From: Bidens hawaiensis
Lineage: Eukaryota; Streptophyta; Magnoliopsida; Asterales; Asteraceae
NCBI GenBank assembly: GCA_021521415.1
Contig: JAIQDT010003810.1
Span: 213,022 to 277,021, forward strand
Direction of reading: 5' to 3'
DNA length: 64,000 nucleotides
The notes beneath the pieces are model-generated. The model saw only the letters and a list, made by a program, of their open reading frames with translations. It ran no database searches and had not been told where the DNA came from. Position numbers and translations under genes: made by a program. Shown here one piece after another: positions 45,877-59,947 of the stretch. How positions within the stretch are numbered: the stretch's first letter is position 1; each line of letters begins with the position of its first letter.

Positions 45877-48091
45877 TTTAGAAAGCTCTTAAGAACTTGT
45901 GATTCTTGTTGCTTCTATATATACTTGATTGTCATTTTATAGACAGAAACGACCATTGCGGATTTTATTTATTTTTCTAATTATCACTAAGGGTTTATTT
46001 GTCATATATAACTAGTTTTAATCAATTTTTGTTTGTTCTCAGTGTATGGATGCTTTTTTATTGATGGACCATGAGTCCATGACATGTCTTGATCAACATG
46101 ATTTTATGGACCATAAAAGATACTTTTAAAACTTGTGGGGTAAGCATTGTTAATTTATGTTTCTATATAGACCACATTTTATGTTCAGTGCTATTGACCT
46201 AAGCTTATAAGTATGGGTCACATCGGGCGGTTAGAGGGGGTAATACCGAAACAGCGCATTCAAATAGTGTGATTTCCGTTAGATTGATAATCGAGACAAT
46301 ACTTCGACATATCTTAGCTCATTCTCTATATTCTCAATTACATCTTGTTGTGTTGCATACAATCGAGACACACTTAGGTATCTTTGACCTGTACAAAGTG
46401 GTAACAGAGCTTAGTTGAAAAGTGAAAACCAAAGGCTTCAATTATCGTAATCAAGAAACCCGAGGTAGTCTACGCGTCAAAACCAATTTTGAAATCACCA
46501 CGTACTTGTTACCATTACTGAAAGAAAACCGAAACACATTAAATCTTCAAATTGAGATTAAATGAAGTACAAAAAAGATTGTCAACGAATTCCACTTTGT
46601 GTCTTCAGTTGTCACTTACCCATTTCCCTCTAAGCACTCCACACGAAATTTTTACTTTTTTATCTATTGTGAATGTGGGGTTGACTCGATGACTTTTGTC
46701 TTTTAACGTTTTCAATCTAGACAAATGATATTAAATATATAGAAGTATCGAAATATCTTAGCCGTTAACAAAATATCTGTCATATATGAATAGTTACGGT
46801 TAGGAATAAATATTCCAGTTATCAATAGAAATTTGATGTGACGCTTTGATGTGTAAATTTTGATAAATACAAATGTGGTCACATAAAAATCAAAAATGTA
46901 TGGTCATGATTTTATTAACTCTTTTGTTTTTATTTTTGCATAGAAAATAACGAATTATGGAATTACATTTACCCTCGTGAAAATATATAATTATTAATTT
47001 AAGAATATAACATTTCCAAAAAGAAAAGTATATGTTGATTATCTTTTGGTTACACGAACCGAACTTTTATGTCGCCTATCTTTTAGTTCGAGTCCCAACA
47101 CCCTATTGCGGTGCTCGTTGGGTGTCTGTTTAATACTTAAGGATGTCATAACATATAGGACATGACATGATGACCTGTTGTACTAAACACGAATACGACA
47201 TGATAACTAATCGTGTTATTTTTTCTAAACACGGACACAAACCTTTTTAATAACATGTTAACCTTAAATACAAGGGACATGTTTAAATATACAATGAATA
47301 ATACATGTGTAACAAAAAAAAAATTCAAAACAAACATAAAAGTTTTAATTAACATATAATCCATAACATATTTGAAACAAAACCACAATCCTTAACATAT
47401 ATGTAACAAAAAACCACAAACCGATAATATACTTAAAACAAAAAACTATGGAAACAAATCATAATATTCATTGAAAATATAATAGTGGGTTCTGACGGAC
47501 ATTAGTGAAATGTCGTATAAGTATGACTTTAGGAGTGCATATTTATTTATTTTTTTAAATTAAAAATCTACATAGGTTATTAACATGTAAACAAACATTT
47601 AATCTGTTAGGACACGAATTTTTAATGTGTCTTCAAAAGGTTGACATGTTTAAGACACGAAGCATGTTAAGCTCAAACCCAGACCTGTTAAAACCCGAGT
47701 CGTGTATCATAAATTGACAGCCCTAAATTAATACACGATAATACATGTTTACCAAAAAATACACTATGCAATTTCATACTTTTTTAAAATTAATTATATT
47801 TAGTATGCTAGGGTTTATCATTTTATCTTCTTGATACATACAAATAATTATACTTCTAACTTATAACTGTCATACTCAAACCACCAAAGCCAAATACTAA
47901 ACTAGTTGTTTTCATGTTTAACAATACTTGTATTATTCGCGTTATCTCTAACATATTAAACACGATAAGACACATTTTTGTCAGTTAACACATATTACTT
48001 TGATATTATAAACTACTAGTCTATTTAATATATCTATATAATCTTTTTCATTCTCAATAGTCAACAGTCAAAGCTAGCCAGTCTCCATTAA
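45877..48091. other. Intergenic region between UGT pseudogene 2 and RPL23
   Basis: AT-rich, no gene. From about 47135 to 47726 there is a stretch with repeated CATGACATGA, AACACGA and TAACATATA words. It ends in TTGACAGCCCTAAA, whose complement GGGCTGTCAA is a frequent end of plant TIR elements, so another word-type element is likely. No clean duplication was found. Confidence 0.45.
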
Positions 48092-48122
48092 TGGGCCAGG
48101 CCCAAAGCCCAACAAAACCCTA
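48092..48122 (+). promoter_or_regulatory. Site II and telo-box promoter elements of RPL23
   Basis: TGGGCC at 48092-48097 is followed by GGCCCA and GCCCA on the same strand (site II elements, TGGGCY, on either strand) and AAACCCTA (telo-box) at 48115-48122. They lie 70-100 bp before the ATG. This combination is the known signature of plant ribosomal protein and growth genes bound by TCP factors. Confidence 0.75.
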
Positions 48123-48191
48123 GAAACCAACCAACCACCACCGAATAAGAACATCAAACCCTCATCTTCTCCGCCGTATAGTCACACAACC

Positions 48192-50151
<1,960 letters not shown>

Positions 50152-51412
50152 GGGATGTTTTGATTTGAAGTAGAGTTTCATTGTTTGTACTTGTTTTTCT
50201 TTTGATGATCAATATGTTAGGAGATTTTTTGTTTTGAGAACTTTATATTTTCAATGGCAGACATGGATTATTGTGTTTTGTTTTGAGTGTTTTATTTTAC
50301 TTCTAGTTTGTTAATTGCTAGTTAGATATCTTCATTCACATGTAAGGTTGTTTTCAGAAAAGAAATTGCGCGTGTATTAAAATCTAAAGTCTAGCAATTT
50401 ATTCGACTATCACTCGTCAAAATTGACAGATTTATTTAGGAGCTGTATGTATATGTATATATTAGTAAGTGTAGATCATTAATGAATCTGTATTCTAATG
50501 ATGTGATGGTATCTGTTTAGAAAATTTATGTTTTTCTAACATTGAACAATTTTTTATTTTTTCTACGACATTTCACCTTGAAATACGAAATTATACCATA
50601 CTAGGTATTAAAAAATCAAAGTAATGATAAAGAAATAGTGGATTCCATTATTTCTATGGTGCTGTTTCTTAAACGGTGAGGTCTTCTGTATACACCGAAG
50701 CCTTTACTTCATTTAATCATTGTATTACTAACTTGTATATTCATTTGAACCCCCAATATCGCTACTAAACGGGAGAACATTATACAACTAGGTAATGGTA
50801 ATGGAGCCAAATTCGGTTAATGGAGAAAAGTATTTAGTAAAATGAATGGTTTAAATTTATCAAAATATATGTTTTATTGAAAACTATCCTTTTTTGCACC
50901 AAATTTAATTGGATAAAGATTAATTGTTATTAAAATAATAAAAAGGTCATTCATTTTTAAAAGTGTGTGGTTGTACTTTTTAAAACAATTTGCATGAATA
51001 TAGTCACTACTATTATTAATTTACATCTTTCCAAAATCGGGTCGACGGGTACATTTTTCTTTTTGTTTTATTCATTAAAACTTATCCAAATAGTTTAATG
51101 CATATGAAAATGTAATAACATCTATAAAAACTATATTAAGTTCAAGAATAAAGCTAAAACTAAAGAGTAAATAAGATCCGCATATTACGACGGATGTTAT
51201 TATAACCGCAAATGAAACTTTTACATTTTATAAAACATTAGACTTAAAAAGAAACTACCACGACTGCTTCGTAAATCTGTTTTCGTTATTCATTGATTTG
51301 ATATGCTTGAAATTTCTTACCGAATTAATCACTTAAATTACTTTGATATCAAACCTTATAATAAACTATCAACAGGACTCAATAGTCAAGCCAGCTGAGC
51401 TAATCTCCTTTA
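50152..51412. other. Intergenic region between RPL23 and the small membrane protein gene
   Basis: Includes the RPL23 3' UTR (to about 50300). The rest is AT-rich without ORF, TIR or tandem structure that I can support. Confidence 0.5.
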
Positions 51413-51440
51413 ATGGGCCAGGCCTAAAAACCCATAAAGC
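51413..51440 (+). promoter_or_regulatory. Site II-like promoter block of the small membrane protein gene
   Basis: ATGGGCCAGGCC at 51413-51424, about 140 bp before the ATG. The surrounding 50 bp resemble the RPL23 promoter (48052-48110). No clear telo-box; AAAAACCCATAAA is in the corresponding place. Confidence 0.55.
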
Positions 51441-51559
51441 ACTAGAACTCAATCAACAACCAGTTACATTATTGGTGACCCGTGGATATTTTGTTACGCT
51501 TTAGCAGCAGCCCTAAAATAGCACATAGAACTGAAAACTTTGTAATTAAGCATTAGGCG

Positions 51560-52147
51560 ATGAAATTTGTGGACTGGTACCTGAAGATTGCCGTTGTATC
51601 CGCCGCAATTGGAGGATCTATGGAGTATTTCATGATCAAAACTGGCTTCTGTAAGTAATTTCAGATTCACCATTTGTGTGTGTGTGTGTGTGTGTGTGAT
51701 ACATGTTAAAAGATCCAACAGGCACATGGTTTAAATGTTTGATGCTAAATTCACTTGTATGGTGGTGGCAAAATGGGTTGGTTAGGAACTTAGGATGGTT
51801 AGGTAACGGGTCGAAACATGTTTTAGGTGAACCGGGGTTTTTTTCCATACGGGCCAAAATGATTTGGAATCATTCTTTTGATATTTTCTCAGGCTATGTG
51901 TAGTAGAGGGCTACATTCGGGGGCTATTACAATCATGATCTAGTTTTTAAGAATATAACAATTTAGGCATCTCTGTCAAAATTGGACAGTGTTGATGGTT
52001 GTTATGTCCGGTTTTCTTGCAGATGACAAAGTGACGGTTCTTGAATCGGAGAAGAGGGCGTGGGAGAATTCACCGGAAGCTCAAGCCAAGCGAGAAGCCT
52101 TGAATCCTTGGAGAAACACCGATGCAAATGCTACCAAACCTTCTTAG
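51560..52147 (+). CDS. Small conserved single-pass membrane protein, 71 aa, 2 exons
   Basis: Exons 51560-51650 and 52023-52147 (GT-AG) encode 71 residues. Residues 5-25 form a short hydrophobic helix (WYLKIAVVSAAIGGSMEYF). The rest is charged and soluble (YDKVTVLESEKRAWENSPEA, then ALNPWR near the end). The shape is like small plant mitochondrial inner-membrane proteins, and I believe the family is conserved in plants, but I cannot name it or assign a function. Site II elements upstream, shared with the ribosomal protein gene next door, fit a housekeeping or mitochondrial role. The splice split codon (TTC T|AT) and the conservation-like motif density support a real gene. Confidence 0.8.
51675..51698. 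repeat. (TG)12 microsatellite
   Basis: Uninterrupted dinucleotide run in the intron of the small membrane protein gene. Confidence 0.95.
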
Positions 52148-52225
52148 CATTTCCCTGTTTCGGATATCTTATTTTTAGTGTAACGACGATGATTTGCGAT
52201 CTAAACAGAAAAAAAGATTAATTTA

Positions 52226-52543
52226 AGGGGTGTTTGGGATTGTTTATTTTCATCAACTTATAACTTATAAACTTTTTAAGAAGGTGTTTGGGATTGTTTA
52301 TTTTCATCAACTTATAACTTATAAACATTTTAAAACTTATAACTTATAAACATTTTAAAAAGTAATAAAGTGTTTGGGATTGTTTATTTTCATCAACTTA
52401 TAACTTATAAACTTTTTAAAAAGTAATAAAGTGTTTGGGATTGCTTATAGTGTGAGAGGAAAAGTTTCATAAGTTGTTACACTTGTGTAACTTATTAACT
52501 TAATGGAAAGTTATAAGTAAAATAAGGAATCCCAAACACCCCT
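52226..52543. mobile_element. PIF/Harbinger (Tourist-like) MITE with internal tandem copies
   Basis: Ends AGGGGTGTTTGGGATT and, complemented, AGGGGTGTTTGGGATTCC, with TTA at 52223-52225 and 52544-52546. Within it the left end (GTGTTTGGGATTG) is reiterated at about 52283, 52371 and 52430, together with CATCAACTTATAACTTATAA. So the 5' terminal module has been tandemly amplified inside the element. Confidence 0.8.
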
Positions 52544-54059
52544 TTAGTCTTGTATTTTGACATCAAGTGGAGTTTGGTTCTGTTATACCATCCATAGATC
52601 ATTGGATTACTTTAGTTTTCTATATTCGCAGTTACACAAGTACACAACCATACAATATACATCAATACATGAAATTAAATAGTTTCTTGGGCTCTATTTT
52701 ATTAAAGTAGTGAAATCAATTGTAGATGGTAATTTTATTACCATTTAACACAAACCAAGCTACATCTGGATAATGGGTAAACGAGCAACAAGATGCGCCG
52801 TTTTCCCCCTTTTAAATCGCAAAGCCTATTCTATTAAATATCAATCCTTGGTTCTTCGGGCTCTGCGAGTTACTGTGACCACCTTCTGCACCCGCTCCAA
52901 AATTTATTGATTTTGGGTTTGATATGTTTCTCGGTTTGGTTTTAAGGTATTGGTATCTCATTAATCTGTATAAAGAAATTTTGTGGACATCCAAAGGATG
53001 TGTACGAATGGATCTTAATATTATTACAGATTAAAAAAAAAGATTTTGGTGTTGTAAGACTCCTATCGGGTAAAATGGTTGTACCTTACCGAAAACGTTT
53101 GGGTTTAACCAACACTCAAGTTTTAACAACCGACGCCACCCCAATGTTCCATCTCAATTTTTGTACGTTTCTTTTTGTTTTGTTCCGGTATCATAACGAA
53201 CGTAACCAAAACCGAAAGAATTCATGTTGACTCACCATCTCATAGAATTGGCTAGGTATTCCGTACGGGGTGACTCAAATGTTAATTTGACAAATTGTTT
53301 TTTAGGTTTCTATAACGAACGTATTCAATACCGACCAATTCACATTGACTCGCCGCTTCAACGCCTATGTTTTACCGATCAAATTCGCCGCGCAACACAC
53401 GTGGGTAAATCACTAGTATTATTTTATTCATGGTTTTGTATATTTTAAATTTATTCATAGTTCACGTTATTAATTAATTGATATCGAGTAAAGAACGGAT
53501 CATGGATTTAGATTAATGGAGATGGGTTAAATGAGAATGAGCTTAGGGTCCATGGGCTTTAAGGGATATAAATATCCCCTAAACCAACCTAAAACTCTAA
53601 ACCCTCATTTCATTTCCATCATAATCTATACACACTCCAAAACACACAACCCGAACCAAGATCCAAAGGCGAGGACCCGAGCTTGTTGGTGCTAGATCGT
53701 CGTGACGAACCAAAGCAACAAGACCAGCTCGTGTTCGTAGTTCGACTCATTTACGGTACGTTTATATCGAGAACTTGTTCGTTTAGGTTTGGATTAGTAT
53801 AGAAATGATAGATCTGTGTTTGTATGGTAAAAACGAATCCAACAAAGCTAAACTTACTGAAAATGGTTAAGATTTGATGGGTTAATCGATTGATAAAAGA
53901 ACCCGTAACCTATATGCCTAAATCGCACCCCTTAAACATCGATGTTAGGCCGATTTGATGGTTGGGGTTTGTAGGCGCGGGTCAGACGATTCCGTGGATA
54001 CCTAAATCGAGTTATTTGGTTAAGAAACGAAGACGATTAAGGACGAACAGTAGCTGCAG

Positions 54060-54290
54060 CCGACAACTTCTCCTGCAAGCTAAGTTCGCATGATGAACTT
54101 CGCCTGCAAGCTAAGTTCGCCTGATGACAACTTCGCCTTAAAGCTAAGTTCGCCTGATGACAACTTCGCCTAAAAGCTAAGTTCGCCTGATGACAACTTC
54201 GCCTAAAAGCTAAGTTCGCCTGATGACAACTTCGCCTAAAGCTAAGTTCGCCTAAGGTTTAACTTCGCCTAGAGTCAAGTTCGATTAGAA
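54060..54290. repeat. Tandem array, unit 31-33 bp (AACTTCGCCTAAAAGCTAAG)
   Basis: About six copies of AACTTCGCCT then AAAGCTAAGTTCGCC then TGATGAC. Each unit holds the inverted pair CGAACTT/AAGTTCG, so the array can form a series of small hairpins. Confidence 0.9.
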
Positions 54291-54889
54291 AATAAATTAA
54301 AACGATAAGTAAAAGTAATCTAATACTAGGCCACCAGATTAAATCAGGCGAGTATTGATACGTGTAACTTATACAGTCAGCCGAGCTCAGTTAAAGAAGG
54401 GATTTACAACTATCGGAGGAAGAAGCAGAGTTCAGGTGAGTTTCTAGCCCCATTCCTTGTTATGTTTTCGGGGCTGTGTGCATACTCGATGTGTTGTTAA
54501 TACATTTATCCTAAGTGATAAGTGTATGCCATATGTGATGGATATGAATGATTGCTTGTCGGTACGCGAACGATCTTCGGATATTGCGCGTACTGTCAGG
54601 TTAAAAATAAAGATACGAATATTATATATCGAAGATGTATGAACATTACAAATGAATACTTGTCGGGGCGTGAACGATCTTCGGATATTGCACGTATCGA
54701 CAAGGGGTATGGTTGTTAAATGAATGATGTAAAGAACGCCTAGAGTGTTCTTATGCTATAATGTAATTATTGTATATGTGAAGTATGTGTATACAGGTAC
54801 ACGAATGGTATGTGAGTTCTACGTTCGACATAGTAAGTTAGGATGGCAAATCCCTCTAGCTTCTGTCGGACATAGACTCGGCTGGTGAT

Positions 54890-55610
54890 GGCGTAGTTAA
54901 GGACTGCGGGCCTTATACGTAATGTAGATGATAGACGTAAACGTAGATAGGGACGGTGGGCCTTATACGTGTTACAGATAATAGACGACAACGTAGTTAA
55001 GGACTGCGGACCTTATACGTATTATAGATAGGCATCAGCATAGGAAAGGACTGCGGACCTCGTACGTGCTATGTATTTGTATTGTGGTAGCATAGGGGAG
55101 GACTGCGGACCTCGTACGTGCTATGTATTTGTATTGTGATAGCATAGGGGAGGACTGTGGACCTCGTACGTGCTATGAATTAGGTTGCAGCATAGGAAAG
55201 GACTGTGGACCTTATACGTGCTGTATTTGTATTGTGGTAGCATAGAGGAGGACTGCGGACCTCGTACGTGCTATGTATTTGTATTGTGGTAGCATAAGGG
55301 AGGACTGCGGACCTCGTACGTGCTATGTATTTGTATTGTGGTAGCATAGGGGAGGACTGCGGACCTCGTACGTGCTATGTATTTGTATTGTGGTAGCATA
55401 GGGGAGGACTATGGACTTCGTACGTGCTATGAATTAGGTTGCAACATAGGGAAGGACTGCGGACCTTGTACGTGTTGTGGATGTAGGATGGTATAGGGAA
55501 GGACTGCGGACCTTGCACGTACCATGAATGGTGAACATAGGTAAGCACTGCGGACCTTTTACGTGTTCACGATCTTGAGTACAGGTATAGACGGCGGACT
55601 ATGAACGTAC
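54890..55610. repeat. Tandem array of about 15 units around GGACTGCGGACC
   Basis: Each unit contains GGACTGCGGACCTNGTACGT followed by GCTATG and a variable spacer (TATTTGTATTGTGGTAGCAT in the most regular part). Period 40-64 bp. The core is much better conserved than the spacers. GTAC and the ACGT element recur in every unit. Confidence 0.9.
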
Positions 55611-56490
55611 TCTCGGTAGACTGAGGTTAGTGATTGTAGATATGAATGTGTGTATGGTAGGAAGTATGTATGTAGAACAGAAGGGTAACTAGTTAAGTAT
55701 GGATATGTATCTTCGGATATGTATGTATGTATATGTATTGTATGGCGTCTGATTAACTAGAACTCACTCAGCGTAGCTGACTTTTAGTATGCACGCAGGT
55801 GAGTAGGATGAGGCAGCTCGCTTGAGGAGACACGTGGCACTGAATAAGAGGTTGGCATCGGAAGACTCAAGACGTTTAAGTTTAATGTTTCGTTTATTTT
55901 GAAAGACAAAATGATGTTTTAAGACAAAACGTGTTTTGTTATGAAATGTTTCATGAAAGTTTTTATATTCCGCGAAAGTTTTAATGAACTCCGATTTGTA
56001 AGAACTGTGTTTATGAGTAAATCCGACGCTAAAGTAAGGCTACCGGGTTCGGGGCCTTACAGAAATAATAATCTTCAATTAAAAACCTATTTTAATAAAT
56101 AGTTCTTAAATCACCCATTTTTGTAAATTGTTTCTCCACCAACCCATTTTGGTAAAAAAAACCCTTCAATGGTAATGCATATACAATACCTTGAATACTA
56201 AAAAAATTACATAATTGTGTGAAATACATCTATAACTCAAAAAGAGATGGTTGAAACTTGAAAGGATGAAGAGCATGCAACGTTTATTAGTGTTTGGAGG
56301 ATAGCTACCACCGTCAATTTCCTAGTACATGTTGATCTTGGAATTTTGAAATATCGATAGTTAAGACATTCTATATACGAAAATAATGTTAACAAAAATA
56401 GACATGAAACTTGAAACTCAATAGTGATGAATGATAAGTATTAATTTATATTCTGGTATCTATGATGGTGTATTATGTATATTAGCAAAA

Positions 56491-56520
56491 CTAGGTTATA
56501 AACCCGTGTATTACACGATT
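56491..56520 (-). mobile_element. Helitron-like 3' terminus
   Basis: On the minus strand a perfect 5-bp stem CGTGT-AAT-ACACG is followed by GGGTTTATAAC and CTAG, then T. The hairpin, spacing and CTAG|T fit a Helitron 3' end. Confidence 0.5.
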
Positions 56521-57289
56521 TTGAAAATTAAATCTCATTCATTATCTTATTATATGATTACGGTTATTCAAGCTGCATAATCATGTACAAAAAACACATC
56601 AACTCTTGAAAAGTCATAAGAGCTGAAAAATGTAAAAAAATTGCTTCTAATTATATTGTTGTGTTAGTTTCAACATATATTGTTGCAGAACTAATTGTTA
56701 ATAGTTGCTCTCCTAAAGTATATAAAATGCGAGCAATGACAATTCTAGTAGGTACTTTGCAACTACAAATCATGAATTTAATTACATGTCGATATAATTG
56801 GATAGAGTGAAGAGTGCTATATAGAAGCATTTAAGACATAGCTCAAGTTAACAATGACCATGACATAACTTTGTTTAATGATCTAAATTTGTAAAGCATA
56901 TTAATTTTTAGAATTTTTACATGTACAGAGGGAACTAGTATGTACATTTGTATTTAGAATGCACAAACCAAAAAGAATCTACAAATATATCAAAGCTTGG
57001 AAAAAACCTTTGGTAATGGTTCTCCTAGGTGACCGTAACACATTTCAAGCCAATGTTTTTTGGTAATCCTTTAATTATCACGGAAGATCTATGTGACAAT
57101 AAAGAAGAATGTGATGTTTTTTTGTCCTCGGAATGGATGAATGAAAAGTGGAATGTGGTACCGGTGCCACAATATATCAAAGTAATTAGTGATTTATCCA
57201 AACAAGTTTTCACTAACGCACAACCGTATGTGAGGGAGGACATGTGGTGTACGGCCACCTAATGGTTGTGATTTTGGTGTCAGCTCATA

Positions 57290-57740
57290 TTCGACAAAGA
57301 TAACATCATTAGATGAAATAAAAACGATGATCCAGTCTCAAGAAGAGACACGTATAGAGACTAAGGTGGCCGCACAAGTAGCCAAGAAGGTTTCTCATTA
57401 TGAGAGAACTCAAAAAGAGATGGCTGAAAGGATGGATAGCATGCAACATTTATTGGTGCTTGGATGAATGTTACCACCGTCTCAATTACCAAATTAATAC
57501 GCTTAGATCTTGAACCATTGCAGTTTATTTTTAGCCTTTTAATGGCTGAAAGGATAAATAACATGCAACATTTATTGGTGCTTGGAGGATTATTGTCATC
57601 ATCTTAATTTTCAAATACGCATAGATCATGAATTGTTGTAGTTTATGTTTAGCTTTTTGATGACTAAAAGGATGGATAGAATGCAATGTTTATTGATGCT
57701 TGGAAGAATGTAACAACCGTCATAATTTCCAAATATGCGT
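57290..57740 (+). pseudogene. Possible CACTA-type transposase tail, terminal segment tandemly repeated
   Basis: A frame at about 57330-57466 reads ETRIETKVAAQVAKKV, then ERTQKEMAERMDSMQHLL. This is a coiled-coil end like those of plant En/Spm-related transposases. The last ~45 nt (GGCTGAAAGGATGGATAGCA, then TGCAACATTTATTGGTGCTTGG) plus noncoding flank recur at about 57545 and 57665. A fourth diverged copy lies at about 56245-56345. The assignment rests on composition only. Confidence 0.4.
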
Positions 57741-58135
57741 AGTTTCCTTTCCGTCGAATTTGAATGCATATACATATAAAATTTATGTTTAGCTGGTTGA
57801 TGTATTAAAGTTATTACAGTTTGTATTTTCCCTGACTAAGCTATCTGTAGTGGATTAACATACTTGAATTACATGCACTAACATATTCATCAAATAACTC
57901 TACATAAGTAACAATGACACCAAATTAAATATGAATTTAATTTTTTATTGGATATATATTTAACTGAAGAATAATCATATTAACATCAAAGTCAAAAGAA
58001 CTAATTAACTATGCATATAAAAGAACCAACATTTCCAAGATGAATCTCATTATTAATACTTGACAATTTAATTTTTCCTAAATTTACTTTTTTCACAACC
58101 AATAGCGAAGTAGCGAAAACTCTACCCCTCAAAAC

Positions 58136-58511
58136 TAGACGTGCAAATCGTAACCGGTTTACCAAACTGAAACCGGTTATTAACCGTTGTAGTAGGAACC
58201 GGTTTGTAACCATTGTTAACCATAGGTTAGGGTCCGGTTAAGAATTTTCACAAAGGAACATGTTTGGAGTATGTTAACCGAAACCAGTTAATTTCAATAG
58301 GTTAATAAGGTTAGTGTTAATAAGTTTAACTTCAACAAGTTACTAAAGTTAACTGATTTTTAACCTAACATAACGTTATCGGTTACAATGGTTAGTGTTT
58401 CTCCACTCAAAAACCAACGTTATCCGGCTGTTGGAAATAACTACTTTTAACCGTTTAACCAATAACTGGTTATGATTAGTTCAAACCGGTTCACCGGAAT
58501 TCACACCTCTA
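58136..58511. mobile_element. hAT-like MITE made of AACCGGTTA words
   Basis: Ends TAGACGTGCAAATCG and, complemented, TAGAGGTGTGAATTCC. Flanking 8-mers CTCAAAAC and CTTAAAAT match at 6 of 8. The interior is repeated AACCGGTTA/TTAACCGTT words without ORF. Confidence 0.6.
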
Positions 58512-58964
58512 CTTAAAATTGTCGAATACCAGCCATAAAAAAAAGAAAAAGAAAAAGGTAACTGCCGAGTGGCTCTTTCTCATTCAGCACAGCCCAGTTC
58601 CAAGCCCAATAGCTTTTAGAAGTTAAAACTTAAAGCCCATGCTTTTTCTTAAAGCCCATGCTTTTTCTTAATTGAAAATTTATTTTCTATTTAATAATTT
58701 GCTCCTAGAATTAATTGCGAGCAATGATCTTTCAATTTTCTTTGTAATTGATCTTCAAAGTTCCCATTTGTAAATGATCTCCAATACTTTACTTGTTAAA
58801 TAAATTAGCAACTGGATTTATAACTAACACTTTTATGATACCGACATTGATGGATCAAGGATTTCTTTTCATACGCTATTAGGATTTTTCGGTTTAAATA
58901 AAACGGGAATAAACTATGAAGCACAATGGGCCTCATTCTTTTCATGTGGGTTCTCCGTTGGGTA

Positions 58965-59556
58965 TAGGGATGGCAAAAAAGCCCGAGCTCGACGAGCGTA
59001 CCTAAAACTCGAAACAAATGGGACGGGTATACCCGAAACCCAATGGGTATGGGCCAGGTATGGGATTATGATTTAAAAATTCTTGCGGGTATGAGATTGG
59101 ATGAAACCCGGTCTGATTACCCGAAAACACATACCCGTTTACCGGAACAATATACCCGAATCATATACCCGAAAAATTCTTTATATTTTGTTGGTTGTGA
59201 AGTATATGTATAAAAAGTTATATATGATATTATTTATTTATAGGATATTGTTTTTTAATATCCTCAACTCTAATCATTTGGTCATTTGGTCGGGAACACT
59301 CTCAGCTTTTGTTTTGTTATCCATCACTCCCAACTTTCATCTTAATTTGTAATAATTATTGTATAAACAAAAGTTATAAAAGAATTATGAGGTTAAAAAG
59401 TGTACTTGAAAATCCTAACGGGTATACCCGATGCCGGTATGCCCGATACCCGACAAATACCCGGGTGATAGGCCGGGTACGGGACACGGTTTCACAAACA
59501 GATATGAGAATGGGATTACCAATACCCGGCCCGAACCTGACCTATTATGATCCCTA
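58965..59556. mobile_element. hAT-like MITE made of ACCCGAAACCCG/GGGTATACCC words
   Basis: Ends TAGGGATGGCA and, complemented, TAGGGATCATAATAGG. Flanking 8-mers GTTGGGTA and CTTGGGTA match at 7 of 8. The interior shows TACCCGAAAC and GGGTATACCCG words at both sides of an AT-rich centre. Confidence 0.68.
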
Positions 59557-59947
59557 CTTGGGTACTGAACAAGATCCCAAGCGTGTCTAACAAATAAAAT
59601 GTTAAATACAGATAGATACCAACAAAATTGATTTAGTTTTCTATGTAAGAGAGCATAGGTTGGAGATGGACCCGGATAAGCTGATGTGTCAGAGTTTAAT
59701 TTGAAACAAATCATGAATTATGTTTAAATGGTTAAACAAATATCTTTAAATAGACAATACATGCTTAAATATGATTGGTCAATGCGTTTATTCAAAATAT
59801 AAGTATTCTAAACTTCTACGCCAAGCCTTTAAACATGTTCTGTACAAAAAGACAAAACAAAAGCACGACTTAGCTAATTGCTGGTTGAATGAAAAATGTA
59901 TCTAAAAGTTATTTATGAAGATTCTAATCCTTCATTGTTTAGAACAA

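Larger units (their letters stand above)
53054..56059 (+). mobile_element. Probable solo LTR (or LTR-like repeat) of a large retrotransposon
   Basis: The right end reads GGTTCGGGGCCTTACA, and a candidate left end TGTAAGACTCC at 53054 is roughly inverted to it, as in TGTAAGGCC...GGCCTTACA LTRs. A TATA-like GATATAAATATCCCC at 53565 precedes a C/A-rich leader. Near 55755 the text ACTCACTCAGCGTAGCTGAC resembles a segment common in Ty3/gypsy Tekay-type LTRs. There is no gag or pol. I found no 5-bp target duplication, so the left boundary and the solo-LTR interpretation are uncertain. Two tandem arrays inside are annotated separately. Confidence 0.4.

Noticed and set aside
48115..48122. AAACCCTA as interstitial telomere sequence
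   Set aside because: A single copy beside site II elements in a ribosomal protein promoter; a telo-box is the better reading.
53000..53448. Two adjacent frames (76 and 74 codons) as a possible gene
   Set aside because: No recognisable domain, no splice logic, and they fall within the LTR-like repeat.
54060..55610. Regular repeats with spacers resembling a CRISPR array
   Set aside because: Eukaryotic context, variable period, spacers related to each other, no cas genes. These are ordinary tandem arrays.
57029..57262. 77-codon frame with plausible composition
   Set aside because: I recognise no family, it has no intron context, and it lies in transposon debris, so it is not called as a gene.
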